Of a stretch of 35,535 nt of DNA, positions 9,377 to 16,291 are shown one piece after another. Positions within the stretch are counted from its first letter, which is position 1. Each line of letters begins with the position of its first letter. The notes below the pieces were generated by a model that worked only from the letters and a program-made list of their open reading frames with translations, was not told where the DNA came from and ran no database searches. The stretch is from contig NZ_JAJFCK010000022.1 of assembly GCF_020709055.1 (NCBI RefSeq), positions 1-35,535 on the forward strand, in the 5' to 3' direction. A program made the translations under genes and the position numbers. This DNA is from Ruminococcus callidus (GTDB taxonomy: Bacteria; Bacillota; Clostridia; Oscillospirales; Ruminococcaceae).

Positions 9377-9405
9377 ATTATAGCATATGCGATTTTTGTT
9401 GTAAA
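9377..9405 (-). promoter_or_regulatory. Promoter of the CBM4-GH9 gene
   Basis: Minus strand: TTTACA (9405-9400), 17 bp, TATAAT (9382-9377). It is about 165 bp from the start codon, which implies an unusually long 5' untranslated region. Confidence 0.75.
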
Positions 9406-9496
9406 GAGATTTTTCAAAATTCAGTAGAATTTACCGAACAGTTCCATTAGAATTTGGGCACTTTGACGAAAATTCAGCTTTTCTCCATGGAAATTC

Positions 9497-9537
9497 AAAA
9501 AGGGTGCAGAAGTCCTCAGACCTCCGCACTCTTTTTA
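9497..9537 (-). terminator. Terminator of the GH9-CBM3x-dockerin gene
   Basis: Minus strand: a roughly 16-bp imperfect stem (AAAGAGTGCGGAGGTC with GACTTCTGCACCCTTT) and TGAG loop, then a T-run, 30 nt after the stop codon. A T-run also exists on the plus side. The stretch 9406-9496 shows nothing else recognisable. Confidence 0.8.
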
Positions 9538-9569
9538 TCGGAAAATATTGCGCATCTTACTGCACGTTT

Positions 9570-12500
9570 TTAGTCGGTCGGCAGGTTATTTACCAGACGA
9601 ACCAGGAACTTCAGCAGTGCCATGGAATCGTTTGCGCTCAGACCAATGTCAGTGCAAACGTTTGCATTCGATTTCTGCTGGTCGCTCAGCGAAACAGAGC
9701 CAGCGATTGCCTTGTTCAGCAGAACAGCATCTGTCAGGTCGATTGCGCCGTCCAGATTTACGTCGCCGTACAGGGTAGCTTCCGGCCAGTTCGGCTGTGT
9801 GCCAGTGGTCTTGGTAGTCGTGGTAGTTGCCTTGGTGGTAGAAGCGGTAGTTCTTCTTGTGGTAGTTGTCTTGGTAGTAGAAGCAGTGGTAACGGAGCTG
9901 CTGTTACCGGTGTAAACCTTGATGGAGTCAATGGTGAACTGTGTGCAGTCGATCCACCAGATGCCGAACTTCAGCTGACCGTCATAGTCCACCTGAATGA
10001 TGGAGGAGGTTGCTGCGTCTACGTCCCATGTGATGGTACCGCTCTTGCTGTTGATGGTCTGAGTCATGTCATCGCTCTGTGTCCAGTAGCCCGGTGCCAC
10101 GCTGGTGGAGGAGCCGAATGCGCCCTGCCACTTGCCGATCTCACCGTTCTTTGCAGTGATGTTGATCTCTACCTTAGAAATCTTGTCGCCGGACTTTACG
10201 CCCAGATCCTTCCATGCCCAGCCGATCATACGATCAGTAGACGGCAGCTTGTCATAGTCTACAGCCTGGTTGATATTCTTCTCGTATACGCCGCTGTTAC
10301 CGGAAGCGGTAGAAGCAGTGGTAGTCTTGGTGGTTGCCTGTGTGTTCCTGGTGGAAGCAGTGGTAACAGAACTGCTGTTGCCGGTATAAACCTTGATGGA
10401 ATCAATGGTGAACTGCGTGCAGTCGATCCACCAGATACCGAACTTCAGCTGACCGTCATAGTCCACCTGAATGATGGAGGAGGTTGCTGCGTCTACGTCC
10501 CATGTGATGGTACCGCTCTTGCTGTTGATGGTCTGAGTCATGTCATCGCTCTGTGTCCAGTAGCCCGGTGCCACGCTGGTGGAGGAGCCGAATGCACCCT
10601 GCCACTTGCCGATCTCACCGTTCTTTGCGGTGATGTTTACTGCTACCTTGGTAACCTTGTCACCGGACTTTACGCCCAGATCCTTCCAAGCCCAGCCGAT
10701 CATACGATCAGTAGCCGGCAGCTTGTCATAGTCTACAGCCTGGTTCAGGTTCTTTTCATATGCGCCGCTGCTGCTGGAGCCGTTGGTAGAAGCTGTGGTA
10801 GTCTTGGTGGTTGCCTGTGTTGCTCTGGTGGTAGCGCCAGTAACCGTAGGACTGCCGTTGCTGGTGTAAACATCGATGGAGTCAATGGTGAACTGCGTGC
10901 AGTCGATCCACCAGATGCCGAACTTCAGCTGGCCGTCATAGTCCACCTGAATGATGGAGGAGGTTGCAGAATCTACGTCCCATGTAATGGTACCGCTCTT
11001 GCTGTTGATGGTCTGAGTCATGTCATCGCTCTGTGTCCAGTAGCCCGGTGCCACGCTGGTGGAGGAGCCGAATGCGCCCTGCCACTTGCCGATCTCGCCG
11101 GACTTTGCGGTGATGTTTACTGCGACCTTGGTAACCTTGTCGCTGGGCTTTACGCCCAGATCCTTCCAAGCCCAGCCGATCATACGATCAGTAGCCGGCA
11201 GCTTGTCATAATCTACAGCCTGGTTCAGGTTCTTGGAGTAGGTTGCACCGCCGGACGATGTGCTGCTCGACTGTGTGGTAGCCTGAGTTGCCTGAGTTGC
11301 CTTGGTGGTAGTTGTGGTTGCACGAGTGGTGGAGGCGGTGGTTGCCTGTGTTGCCTCGGTGGTAACTACAGCAGAACCGTTGACACCCTCGATAGTAGAG
11401 TCGATAGAACCGGTCTTATAAATAGAGTACAGACCTGCTGCTGCGCCGACAATGCCTGCATTGTAGTCCAGCGCAACTTCGTTTGCCTCATAATCGTTGA
11501 CCGAGTCGGTGTAAGTAAAGTTTGCATCTGCCGGACCGCCGACCAGTGCGCCGACCAGTGTGTGGCCGTTTGCGCTATAGCCGGTCTGCTTCTTCATCTC
11601 GTCAAAGCTGCTGTAGCCGGAAGCTGCTCTGTGATGCGGATACTTTGCGGAGTTGGAGTCCATGCCAACGACAAAGTTGACGTTCTTGGGGTTGTTGCCC
11701 AGGATCATTGCCATCTGTGCCTTGCACCAGCCGGAATAATCCTTTCCGCTCTGTGCGGAATACTTGGAGGTAACCAATGCAGCCAGCTGCATGGTGGTGT
11801 TATACCGTGCGCTGCCCCAGGAAGCTTCGCAGTAGTACTGGCTCTCGCTGGTGCACTTGCCGTTCAGGTAAGTGGTGACCTTGGACCAGTCAGAACCGCT
11901 GCCGGTGATCTCACTCTGGAGAATGGCAGCACCCAGGCTGACATTGTTCCAGCTCATGGGAGAATATACGCCCCACTGGCAGCCGGACTGTCCAGACTTG
12001 CCGGCGTTTGAGGCATTCATAAAGGTGTTCAGGAATGTCTTATAGGAGCTGTCGCCGGTTGCCAGATACAGCCAGCCAGCTGCCCATGCCTGATCGTCAT
12101 AATAGTCATAGGAGCTGTAGAAGTTGCCAGCCGCCGGGCACTCTGCCTTATTGGTGCGGATGGAATAGTTGTACAGTGCCTTTGCATAGGTCAGGTCTTC
12201 CTCGTTGCCGAAGTTGACATAGTTTGCTGCCAGTGCTGCGGCATATTCTGCTGCGATGTCGCTGGCATCATCCGAAGTCCAGTATGCGGTACGCAGGCTC
12301 TGGTCGGTCTGAGATTCCGGAGAGCACCAGACATCGTGGTCTTCCTGACCCTTGCCCACCTGGTAGCAGATGCTGGAAACGTCATTGCCGTTCAGCTTTG
12401 TGCTCGCCTTAAAGAAGTCGCAGAAACGGTCTGTGAGCGCCTTCAGGTGTGCGGTCTGTCCCAGTGCGTCGTAACTGTCCTTATACTCATAGTAGCCCCA

Positions 12501-12830
12501 GCCCAGTGTGGAAGCGGTGTAGCCTGCCGGCAGACCAAACTTTACGTGGTCGCCTGCGTCGTGGTAACCGCCGTCCACCTCATCGGCAGTGTGGCAGTTA
12601 TCTCTCCATGTGAACTGCGAAGCACTTCCCACATCGCTGCCGCACATATTTCCATCATAGAAATACATGGTGTACTGCAGCAGCTTTGCATAGTTGTCAT
12701 AGGATGCAGCCGATGCGGTCAGCGTCTGCACCTGCATTCCCACTGCAGAGAGTGCCGTCGTTCCGGTCAGCAACGTTGCGGCACTTGCAACACAGGCAAG
12801 CACCCGTTTACCGAGCCCAATTTTCTTCAT
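9570..12830 (-). CDS. Cellulosomal GH9 enzyme with three tandem CBMs and a dockerin
   Basis: A secreted beta-glucanase of family 9. Domains: signal peptide (about 1-41, ending TASA), GH9 catalytic domain (about 43-490) with GGYHDAGDHVKFGLP (DAGD at 91-94), HHRAASG and NEVALDYNAG, a Thr-rich linker, three copies of a roughly 127-residue module (about 530-655, 686-815, 846-973) separated by Thr/Ser linkers, another Thr linker, and a type I dockerin (about 1022-1086). Each repeat keeps the aromatic segments IGWAWKDLG, GKWQGAFG, GYWTQSDD and FGIWWIDC. Size, Trp content and context suggest a ruminococcal CBM such as CBM79, but this assignment is a guess. The start at 12830 follows AAAGGAG by 8 nt; the longer frame adds 56 leader codons. 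It and the CBM4-GH9 gene are same-strand neighbours with separate promoters and terminators. Confidence 0.94.
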   Translation of the reverse strand: MKKIGLGKRVLACVASAATLLTGTTALSAVGMQVQTLTASAASYDNYAKLLQYTMYFYDGNMCGSDVGSASQFTWRDNCHTADEVDGGYHDAGDHVKFGLPAGYTASTLGWGYYEYKDSYDALGQTAHLKALTDRFCDFFKASTKLNGNDVSSICYQVGKGQEDHDVWCSPESQTDQSLRTAYWTSDDASDIAAEYAAALAANYVNFGNEEDLTYAKALYNYSIRTNKAECPAAGNFYSSYDYYDDQAWAAGWLYLATGDSSYKTFLNTFMNASNAGKSGQSGCQWGVYSPMSWNNVSLGAAILQSEITGSGSDWSKVTTYLNGKCTSESQYYCEASWGSARYNTTMQLAALVTSKYSAQSGKDYSGWCKAQMAMILGNNPKNVNFVVGMDSNSAKYPHHRAASGYSSFDEMKKQTGYSANGHTLVGALVGGPADANFTYTDSVNDYEANEVALDYNAGIVGAAAGLYSIYKTGSIDSTIEGVNGSAVVTTEATQATTASTTRATTTTTKATQATQATTQSSSTSSGGATYSKNLNQAVDYDKLPATDRMIGWAWKDLGVKPSDKVTKVAVNITAKSGEIGKWQGAFGSSTSVAPGYWTQSDDMTQTINSKSGTITWDVDSATSSIIQVDYDGQLKFGIWWIDCTQFTIDSIDVYTSNGSPTVTGATTRATQATTKTTTASTNGSSSSGAYEKNLNQAVDYDKLPATDRMIGWAWKDLGVKSGDKVTKVAVNITAKNGEIGKWQGAFGSSTSVAPGYWTQSDDMTQTINSKSGTITWDVDAATSSIIQVDYDGQLKFGIWWIDCTQFTIDSIKVYTGNSSSVTTASTRNTQATTKTTTASTASGNSGVYEKNINQAVDYDKLPSTDRMIGWAWKDLGVKSGDKISKVEINITAKNGEIGKWQGAFGSSTSVAPGYWTQSDDMTQTINSKSGTITWDVDAATSSIIQVDYDGQLKFGIWWIDCTQFTIDSIKVYTGNSSSVTTASTTKTTTTRRTTASTTKATTTTTKTTGTQPNWPEATLYGDVNLDGAIDLTDAVLLNKAIAGSVSLSDQQKSNANVCTDIGLSANDSMALLKFLVRLVNNLPTD
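9910..11239 (-). repeat. Three tandem direct repeats encoding CBM modules
   Basis: Three units at about 9910-10293, 10384-10771 and 10864-11239 recur with periods of 474 and 480 bp (module plus linker). Long stretches are identical at nucleotide level, including third codon positions, which points to recent duplication or gene conversion within the gene. Confidence 0.93.
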
Positions 12831-12969
12831 AAAAATACTCCTTTCGCAAAAAACGAATCCGATTTGTCCTGTCCGTTCCAAGAATCGGATGCGCCGCCTG
12901 TTTTTCCGGCTTTTGCCAAAATCCAAGCAGCTTTCAGTCCTTTCCGCATCCGGACACGATCCAATACTC

Positions 12970-12998
12970 ATTTTATCACATTGGTGAAAAAAATGCAA
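12970..12998 (-). promoter_or_regulatory. Promoter of the GH9-CBM3x-dockerin gene
   Basis: Minus strand: TTGCAT (12998-12993), 17 bp, TAAAAT (12975-12970). It gives a leader of about 130 nt. The rest of 12831-13114 is AT-rich spacer in which I see no gene or clear terminator for ygjP. Confidence 0.6.
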
Positions 12999-13114
12999 TA
13001 TTTTTTTCTTTTCACATCAAATTTCTATGGAAACCAAACAAACCGCGCCTGCCGTTTTTGTGCAGTTTGATAAATTTTTCCAGAGTTTCCGGTTTTTTCT
13101 GATGAAATGGTGCT

Positions 13115-13840
13115 CTAGAGCCGTGTCTGCACCTGCCGCAGCTGCATCTCCAGCTGCTTCCAGTCCGGCAGTTCCTGTGCCACAAACCCGTAGAAGTTCC
13201 CGGAGTGATCGGCGTAGAGGAAGTGGGTGAATTCGTGCATCACCACGTATTCAATGCAGCGCACCGGTGCTGCCAGCAGGCGGGTGTTGAATGTGAGGAT
13301 TCCCCGCTGCGGCCGGCAGTTTCCCCACTGGGACACCATGGCACGGAAGCGGATCTCCGGAAAGGCGATACCGTGGGGTGCAAAGACGGGATAGACTGCG
13401 CGGCAGAGATTCCGCACCGCTTTTTCACAGGAGCGCTCCCACCAGTCGTCGAACGTCTTTTTGCGAAGTGGCTCCTGCTCCGGCTGGCGCACCAGCAGGC
13501 GGATGGTCTCTCCCTGCACCTGTACGCTGTCCCGGCTGCCCTGCTCCACCGACAGACGGCAGTATTTTCCCAGATACAGCACCGTTTCGCCGGCGGTGTA
13601 GTGGATGGGGTACTGCGGCGGCTGTTCTGAGACAGTATCATACCGGCGCAGTGTCTGCAAAATCCGCTCCCCATGCTGCTGCAAAATCTGCTCCACCAGC
13701 GCCAGCGGCGCATCGTTTGGCGCAGAAACCAGCAATCCCGTTTCCGGGCGCAGCCGCAGATTGACATTTTTCACTGCCTTGCGCTCCAACGTATAGGAAA
13801 TTTGCGTTCCGCCGAGGCAGATGCTCCGCTGTTCTTTCAT
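13115..13840 (-). CDS. YgjP-like (DUF45) M48-type metallopeptidase
   Basis: A small cytoplasmic protein of the YgjP/DUF45 family, which has a SprT/M48-like zinc peptidase fold. No signal peptide or membrane segment is present. The zinc motif HEFTH is at about residues 202-206 with a further likely ligand in YADHSGNF (about His212); the upstream WGNCRPQRGILTFN segment is the other family signature. Length 241 aa is usual. The start at 13840 has GAAAGGA 9 nt upstream; a longer frame adds 15 codons, and a second ATG lies too close to the ribosome binding site. A decayed second copy of the same gene lies 250 bp away, after crcB. Substrate is unknown for the family. Confidence 0.88.
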   Translation of the reverse strand: MKEQRSICLGGTQISYTLERKAVKNVNLRLRPETGLLVSAPNDAPLALVEQILQQHGERILQTLRRYDTVSEQPPQYPIHYTAGETVLYLGKYCRLSVEQGSRDSVQVQGETIRLLVRQPEQEPLRKKTFDDWWERSCEKAVRNLCRAVYPVFAPHGIAFPEIRFRAMVSQWGNCRPQRGILTFNTRLLAAPVRCIEYVVMHEFTHFLYADHSGNFYGFVAQELPDWKQLEMQLRQVQTRL

Positions 13841-13864
13841 GGAAACCATTCCTTTCTGGAATAC

Positions 13865-13893
13865 TTGACAGATTCCGCAATTCATTGTAGCAT
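13865..13893 (+). promoter_or_regulatory. Plus-strand promoter feeding the fluoride riboswitch
   Basis: TTGACA at 13865-13870, 17 bp, TAGCAT at 13888-13893. A start near 13900 would place the aptamer about 30 nt into the transcript. The -10 region overlaps a TACAAT on the other strand that may belong to ygjP. Confidence 0.55.
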
Positions 13894-13931
13894 AGAAGCG
13901 CTGTCGGGTTTTGCTTACAGTTCACAATTCA

Positions 13932-13992
13932 AGATCGGGAATGATGTTCTCCCCTGGGATTCCAAAACCGCTGTTTCGCTGATGACGTCTGC
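13932..13992 (+). promoter_or_regulatory. Fluoride (crcB motif) riboswitch
   Basis: The crcB-motif core is recognisable: GGGAATGATGTTCTCCC, then AAAACCGC, then GCTGATGACGTCTGC, with the conserved GCTGATG-C near the 3' end and the ATGATGTTC segment available for pseudoknotting. Its 3' part also forms one arm of a terminator, the usual ON-switch layout. It points to the plus strand, whereas crcB is on the minus strand, so it has no intact gene behind it. Confidence 0.87.
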
Positions 13993-14027
13993 TTTTTTAC
14001 GCAGATGCTGTCGGCTTTTTTATTTTT
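13978..14027 (+). terminator. Expression-platform terminator of the fluoride riboswitch
   Basis: GCTGATGACGTCTGC (13978-13992) pairs with GCAGATGCTGTCGGC (14001-14015) with one A-C mismatch and G-U pairs, followed by a T-rich tract to 14027. It competes with the aptamer's 3' arm, so fluoride binding should prevent termination. Confidence 0.82.
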
Positions 14028-14042
14028 ATGGAGATTCTGTTT

Positions 14043-14204
14043 ATGAAATCAATCAAACTGCAATCCATTCTCCCCACGCTCCTGCTGCCTCGCTCCGCCG
14101 GCGGTGTAATGAATGGGATACTGCCGCTGTTCCGAGTGCTGTTCCTGTATATTCAAAAGCTTTTGTCCGTTGCTCCGGAGCACATGCTCCACCGCCCAGT
14201 GTGA
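14043..14204 (+). other. Remnant reading frame behind the fluoride riboswitch
   Basis: A 53-codon frame starts MKSIKLQSILPTLL, with GGAG 9 nt upstream. After about 18 codons it runs antisense through the ygjP remnant, so the rest cannot be native coding sequence. The first codons may be the start of the gene once controlled by the riboswitch; I cannot identify it. Confidence 0.35.
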
Positions 14205-14223
14205 TGCGAAGCTGCTCTTCCAT
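14097..14223 (-). pseudogene. Decayed second copy of the ygjP-like gene
   Basis: Read on the minus strand from the ATG at 14223, the first codons give MEEQLRITLGG, matching MKEQRSICLGG of the intact gene. After an internal deletion and frame change the sequence reads VLRSNGQKLLNIQEQ and then EQRQYPIHYTAG. These match ILQQHGERILQTL and EQPPQYPIHYTAG of the intact protein. The match ends at 14097 and the metallopeptidase half is gone. It starts 18 nt after the crcB stop codon, as if the two once formed an operon. Confidence 0.8.
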
Positions 14224-14240
14224 CTGTGTTCCCCCTGTTT

Positions 14241-14618
14241 TCACACTGCAAAGAGCCAGCGGTGCAGCAGCTTTCCCAGAAGCACACCGCCAAAACAGCC
14301 GGCGACACTCAGCAGCACATACAAACTGCCCAGACCCCACTTGCCTCCCTGAAACAGCGTCACCGCCTCCAGAGAAAAGGTGGAAAACGTGGTAAAACCG
14401 CCGCAAACGCCCGTTTTCCAGAAGAGTGTGCTCCGGGCGGAGAGCTGCTGTCCCGCAGCCGTCTCCGCAATCAGTCCGATTGCTGCAGCACCGAAAAAGT
14501 TGATGCAGAGGGTGAGCACCGGAAATTCGCTCCGAACCGGAATCAAGCCGATGGCATACCGCAGCACTGCACCCAGCGCACCGCCGCAGCCCACCAAGAG
14601 AAAAGATAGCCATGCCAT
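14241..14618 (-). CDS. crcB: Fluoride channel CrcB/Fluc
   Basis: CrcB/Fluc proteins are small dual-topology membrane channels that let toxic fluoride leave the cell. The 125-aa product has four hydrophobic segments and the family motifs GGALGAVLRY (12-21), TLCINFFGA (Asn40) and GGFTTFSTF (73-81). A single copy could form a dual-topology homodimer. AAGGAGG precedes the ATG. It lies downstream of the FNT gene behind a terminator, with no obvious promoter of its own and no sense-strand riboswitch. The fluoride riboswitch 250 bp beyond its 3' end points the other way, which is odd. A ygjP remnant follows 17 nt after the stop. Confidence 0.95.
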   Translation of the reverse strand: MAWLSFLLVGCGGALGAVLRYAIGLIPVRSEFPVLTLCINFFGAAAIGLIAETAAGQQLSARSTLFWKTGVCGGFTTFSTFSLEAVTLFQGGKWGLGSLYVLLSVAGCFGGVLLGKLLHRWLFAV

Positions 14619-14635
14619 AAATACGTCCTCCTTTT

Positions 14636-14669
14636 TCGAAAAAACCGCACACGATTTCTCATGTGCGGT
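14636..14669 (-). terminator. Terminator after the FNT transporter gene
   Basis: Minus strand: ACCGCACA / TGTGCGGT stem with a 10-nt loop, then TTTTTTCG, between the FNT stop codon and the crcB ribosome binding site. Confidence 0.8.
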
Positions 14670-14700
14670 ATTGCCTGAATTTTATCCGGAAAAGCGATGG

Positions 14701-15387
14701 TTAAAGCGGCTGGTTCGAGAAACGCTTCAGGAACGGGATCAGAATGCCGCCCACCAGATTGCCCAGAATGACCACCGGGAAATACAGCAGCGCACGGCCG
14801 GGATCCGGACAGCCTGCCAGGAAATAGTAGAAGATATCTGCAACGCAGTGGTTGAAGCCGGAGAGAATGAACACCATAATGGGCATTACGATGACAAACA
14901 GTCCGGCAACGGTGTTCTTGCTCTCCTGACAGCGGCGGGAGCCCTCCACGGCGGAGAACATCATGATGCCGCAGAAAATCGCCAGCACAAATGCGCTCCA
15001 AAGATGGTCACCCATTTTCGCCGACATGGATGCCTGCGCCCGATCCATCAGCGTCACATCCATTCCCGTGACCGCTGTGTCCCGTGCGAATCTCGTCAGG
15101 TGCACCAGTCCTGCCATGGCAGCTGCGCCGACGGCATTGGCGAGCAGTGTGAAAAAGGTCTCCGCCAGATAGGGCAGATCCCGATCCAGAATATAGCCCA
15201 CCTTTCCGGTGTACAGTCCGTACCGGAACTGCACAATGCAGAACAGCCCCAGCGAGAATAAAAATGCCCCCAGATACCGGTTGTCACAGGACAGACTGAC
15301 AATCCCGCCTGTGCCGATCATCAGACCGGACAGCACGCCGTCTACGAAAAAAGAGAGCCACCGGTTTTTCTTTTTTGCTGTTTCCAT
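14701..15387 (-). CDS. Formate/nitrite transporter (FNT) family channel
   Basis: An integral membrane protein of the FocA/NirC/HSC family of pentameric anion channels, carrying formate, nitrite, hydrosulfide or similar. Six hydrophobic segments are readable, and ILSGFNHCVADIFYY holds the conserved pore His. The prediction from the ATG at 15387 (GGAAGGAA upstream) is 228 aa, at the short end for the family; the longer frame adds 24 codons without a ribosome binding site. A 103-aa unknown gene lies 40 nt upstream on the same strand and is probably co-transcribed. Formate is an attractive substrate for a fermentative Ruminococcus, but the sequence does not prove it. Confidence 0.88.
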   Translation of the reverse strand: METAKKKNRWLSFFVDGVLSGLMIGTGGIVSLSCDNRYLGAFLFSLGLFCIVQFRYGLYTGKVGYILDRDLPYLAETFFTLLANAVGAAAMAGLVHLTRFARDTAVTGMDVTLMDRAQASMSAKMGDHLWSAFVLAIFCGIMMFSAVEGSRRCQESKNTVAGLFVIVMPIMVFILSGFNHCVADIFYYFLAGCPDPGRALLYFPVVILGNLVGGILIPFLKRFSNQPL

Positions 15388-15427
15388 ACCAAACTTCCTT
15401 CCATATATATTTAATCCACAAAATACT

Positions 15428-15739
15428 TTAATCCGCAAAATACGCTGCCGGATCCCCATCGTTTACCGAGAGGATGTCCAGCTTGTCCTGCAAGTCCGGC
15501 AGAAGAAATCCGCCCTCGATGCAGGCGCAGCTGCAAAAAGCAAACATGGACGGATAGGTATCCTCATCCATATAAAACGGTTCTCTTGCGTTGCCGGGAT
15601 CTACGCCGACCTTATAGAGTCCCTGCGCATAGTGAAACAAAATCGAAACGCCGTCATTCCGGTGCTTCCGCATCAGGGCGATCACTGCCGATGCCGGCAC
15701 GTGCACGCTCGCCCAATCAAAGCAATACTCTGGCTGCAT
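15428..15739 (-). CDS. Unknown acidic 103-aa protein upstream of the FNT channel
   Basis: I do not recognise this protein. It starts MQPEYCFDW at 15739 with AGGAGG 8 nt upstream; a longer frame adds 17 codons that overlap the preceding terminator and are unlikely to be translated. It is acidic, lacks a signal peptide or membrane segment, and has a Cys-rich patch FCSCACIEGG near residue 70. It sits 40 nt upstream of the FNT gene on the same strand, so the two probably share a transcript. The only support for a functional link is this position. Confidence 0.75.
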   Translation of the reverse strand: MQPEYCFDWASVHVPASAVIALMRKHRNDGVSILFHYAQGLYKVGVDPGNAREPFYMDEDTYPSMFAFCSCACIEGGFLLPDLQDKLDILSVNDGDPAAYFAD

Positions 15740-15761
15740 GTTTTTTCCTCCTGTATGCACA

Positions 15762-15796
15762 CAAAAACAGCACACCCCCAAGGCGGGCATGTGCTG
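15762..15796 (-). terminator. Terminator of the zinc-ribbon protein gene
   Basis: Minus strand: CAGCACA / TGTGCTG stem with an inner CCC/GGG pairing, followed by TTTTTGTG, just after the stop codon at 15814. Confidence 0.75.
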
Positions 15797-15813
15797 CTGC
15801 TATGCTCTTGTGA

Positions 15814-16161
15814 TTAGTCCTCCAGCTTTGCGCCGCACTGGCCGCAGAATGCGAAGGCATACTTTTCGTCAAACCGTGCACCGCACTTGCTGCAGACCCG
15901 AACGCCCTTCATGGAGGTGAGGTCGCTGCGCATGCTCTCGATCCGGCGCTTTCTGTCGTCGATGTCTGCGCAAACTTCCAGCTCTGCCTTGTGGTCGCCG
16001 TCCGGATTCTCGTAGAACAGACGGCCGATTTCCTGCAGCTGCTCCTGAATCCGCTCCTGCTCGTAGGCGATCTTCTTCTTCAGGTTGCTGGTTTCTGCTG
16101 CATTCTTGGAGCTCTCAGACACGCTGCGGCTCATCTGGTTGACTTTGTCGAATAATCCCAT
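15814..16161 (-). CDS. Coiled-coil protein with C-terminal zinc ribbon
   Basis: A 115-aa cytoplasmic protein of unknown function. Residues about 1-80 are charged and helical (LKKKIAYEQERIQEQLQEIG), likely a coiled coil. The C-terminus holds two CxxC pairs, CSKCGARF and CGQCGAKLED, forming a zinc ribbon of the type common in small Firmicutes proteins. CAGGAGA lies about 11 nt before the ATG. It has its own consensus promoter and terminator and is therefore monocistronic. Confidence 0.85.
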   Translation of the reverse strand: MGLFDKVNQMSRSVSESSKNAAETSNLKKKIAYEQERIQEQLQEIGRLFYENPDGDHKAELEVCADIDDRKRRIESMRSDLTSMKGVRVCSKCGARFDEKYAFAFCGQCGAKLED

Positions 16162-16233
16162 TTCTATGATTCTCCTGTTTCCGGGCTGCTGATATCGTCA
16201 TCATAACAAGCCCTTGATAATCTCGTTATTTAA

Positions 16234-16262
16234 ATTATACAGGATGAATTAATTTTTGTCAA
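16234..16262 (-). promoter_or_regulatory. Promoter of the zinc-ribbon protein gene
   Basis: Minus strand: TTGACA (16262-16257), 17 bp, TATAAT (16239-16234), both perfect. An AT-rich hairpin (16263-16285) lies just behind the -35 box and may weakly end the upstream gene's transcript. Confidence 0.88.
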
Positions 16263-16291
16263 GGGAATTTTTCTCAAAAATTTCCGCCGGA

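Noticed and set aside
9910..11239. Regularly spaced 474-480 bp repeats as a non-coding satellite
   Set aside because: The units are in frame and encode intact modules within one long gene.
9504..12011. Long plus-strand Gly/Cys-rich repetitive frame (835 codons)
   Set aside because: Antisense of the three CBM repeats and Thr linkers; its repetitiveness is inherited from the real gene.
14619..14700. A sense-strand fluoride riboswitch for crcB
   Set aside because: This gap holds only the FNT terminator hairpin and the crcB ribosome binding site.
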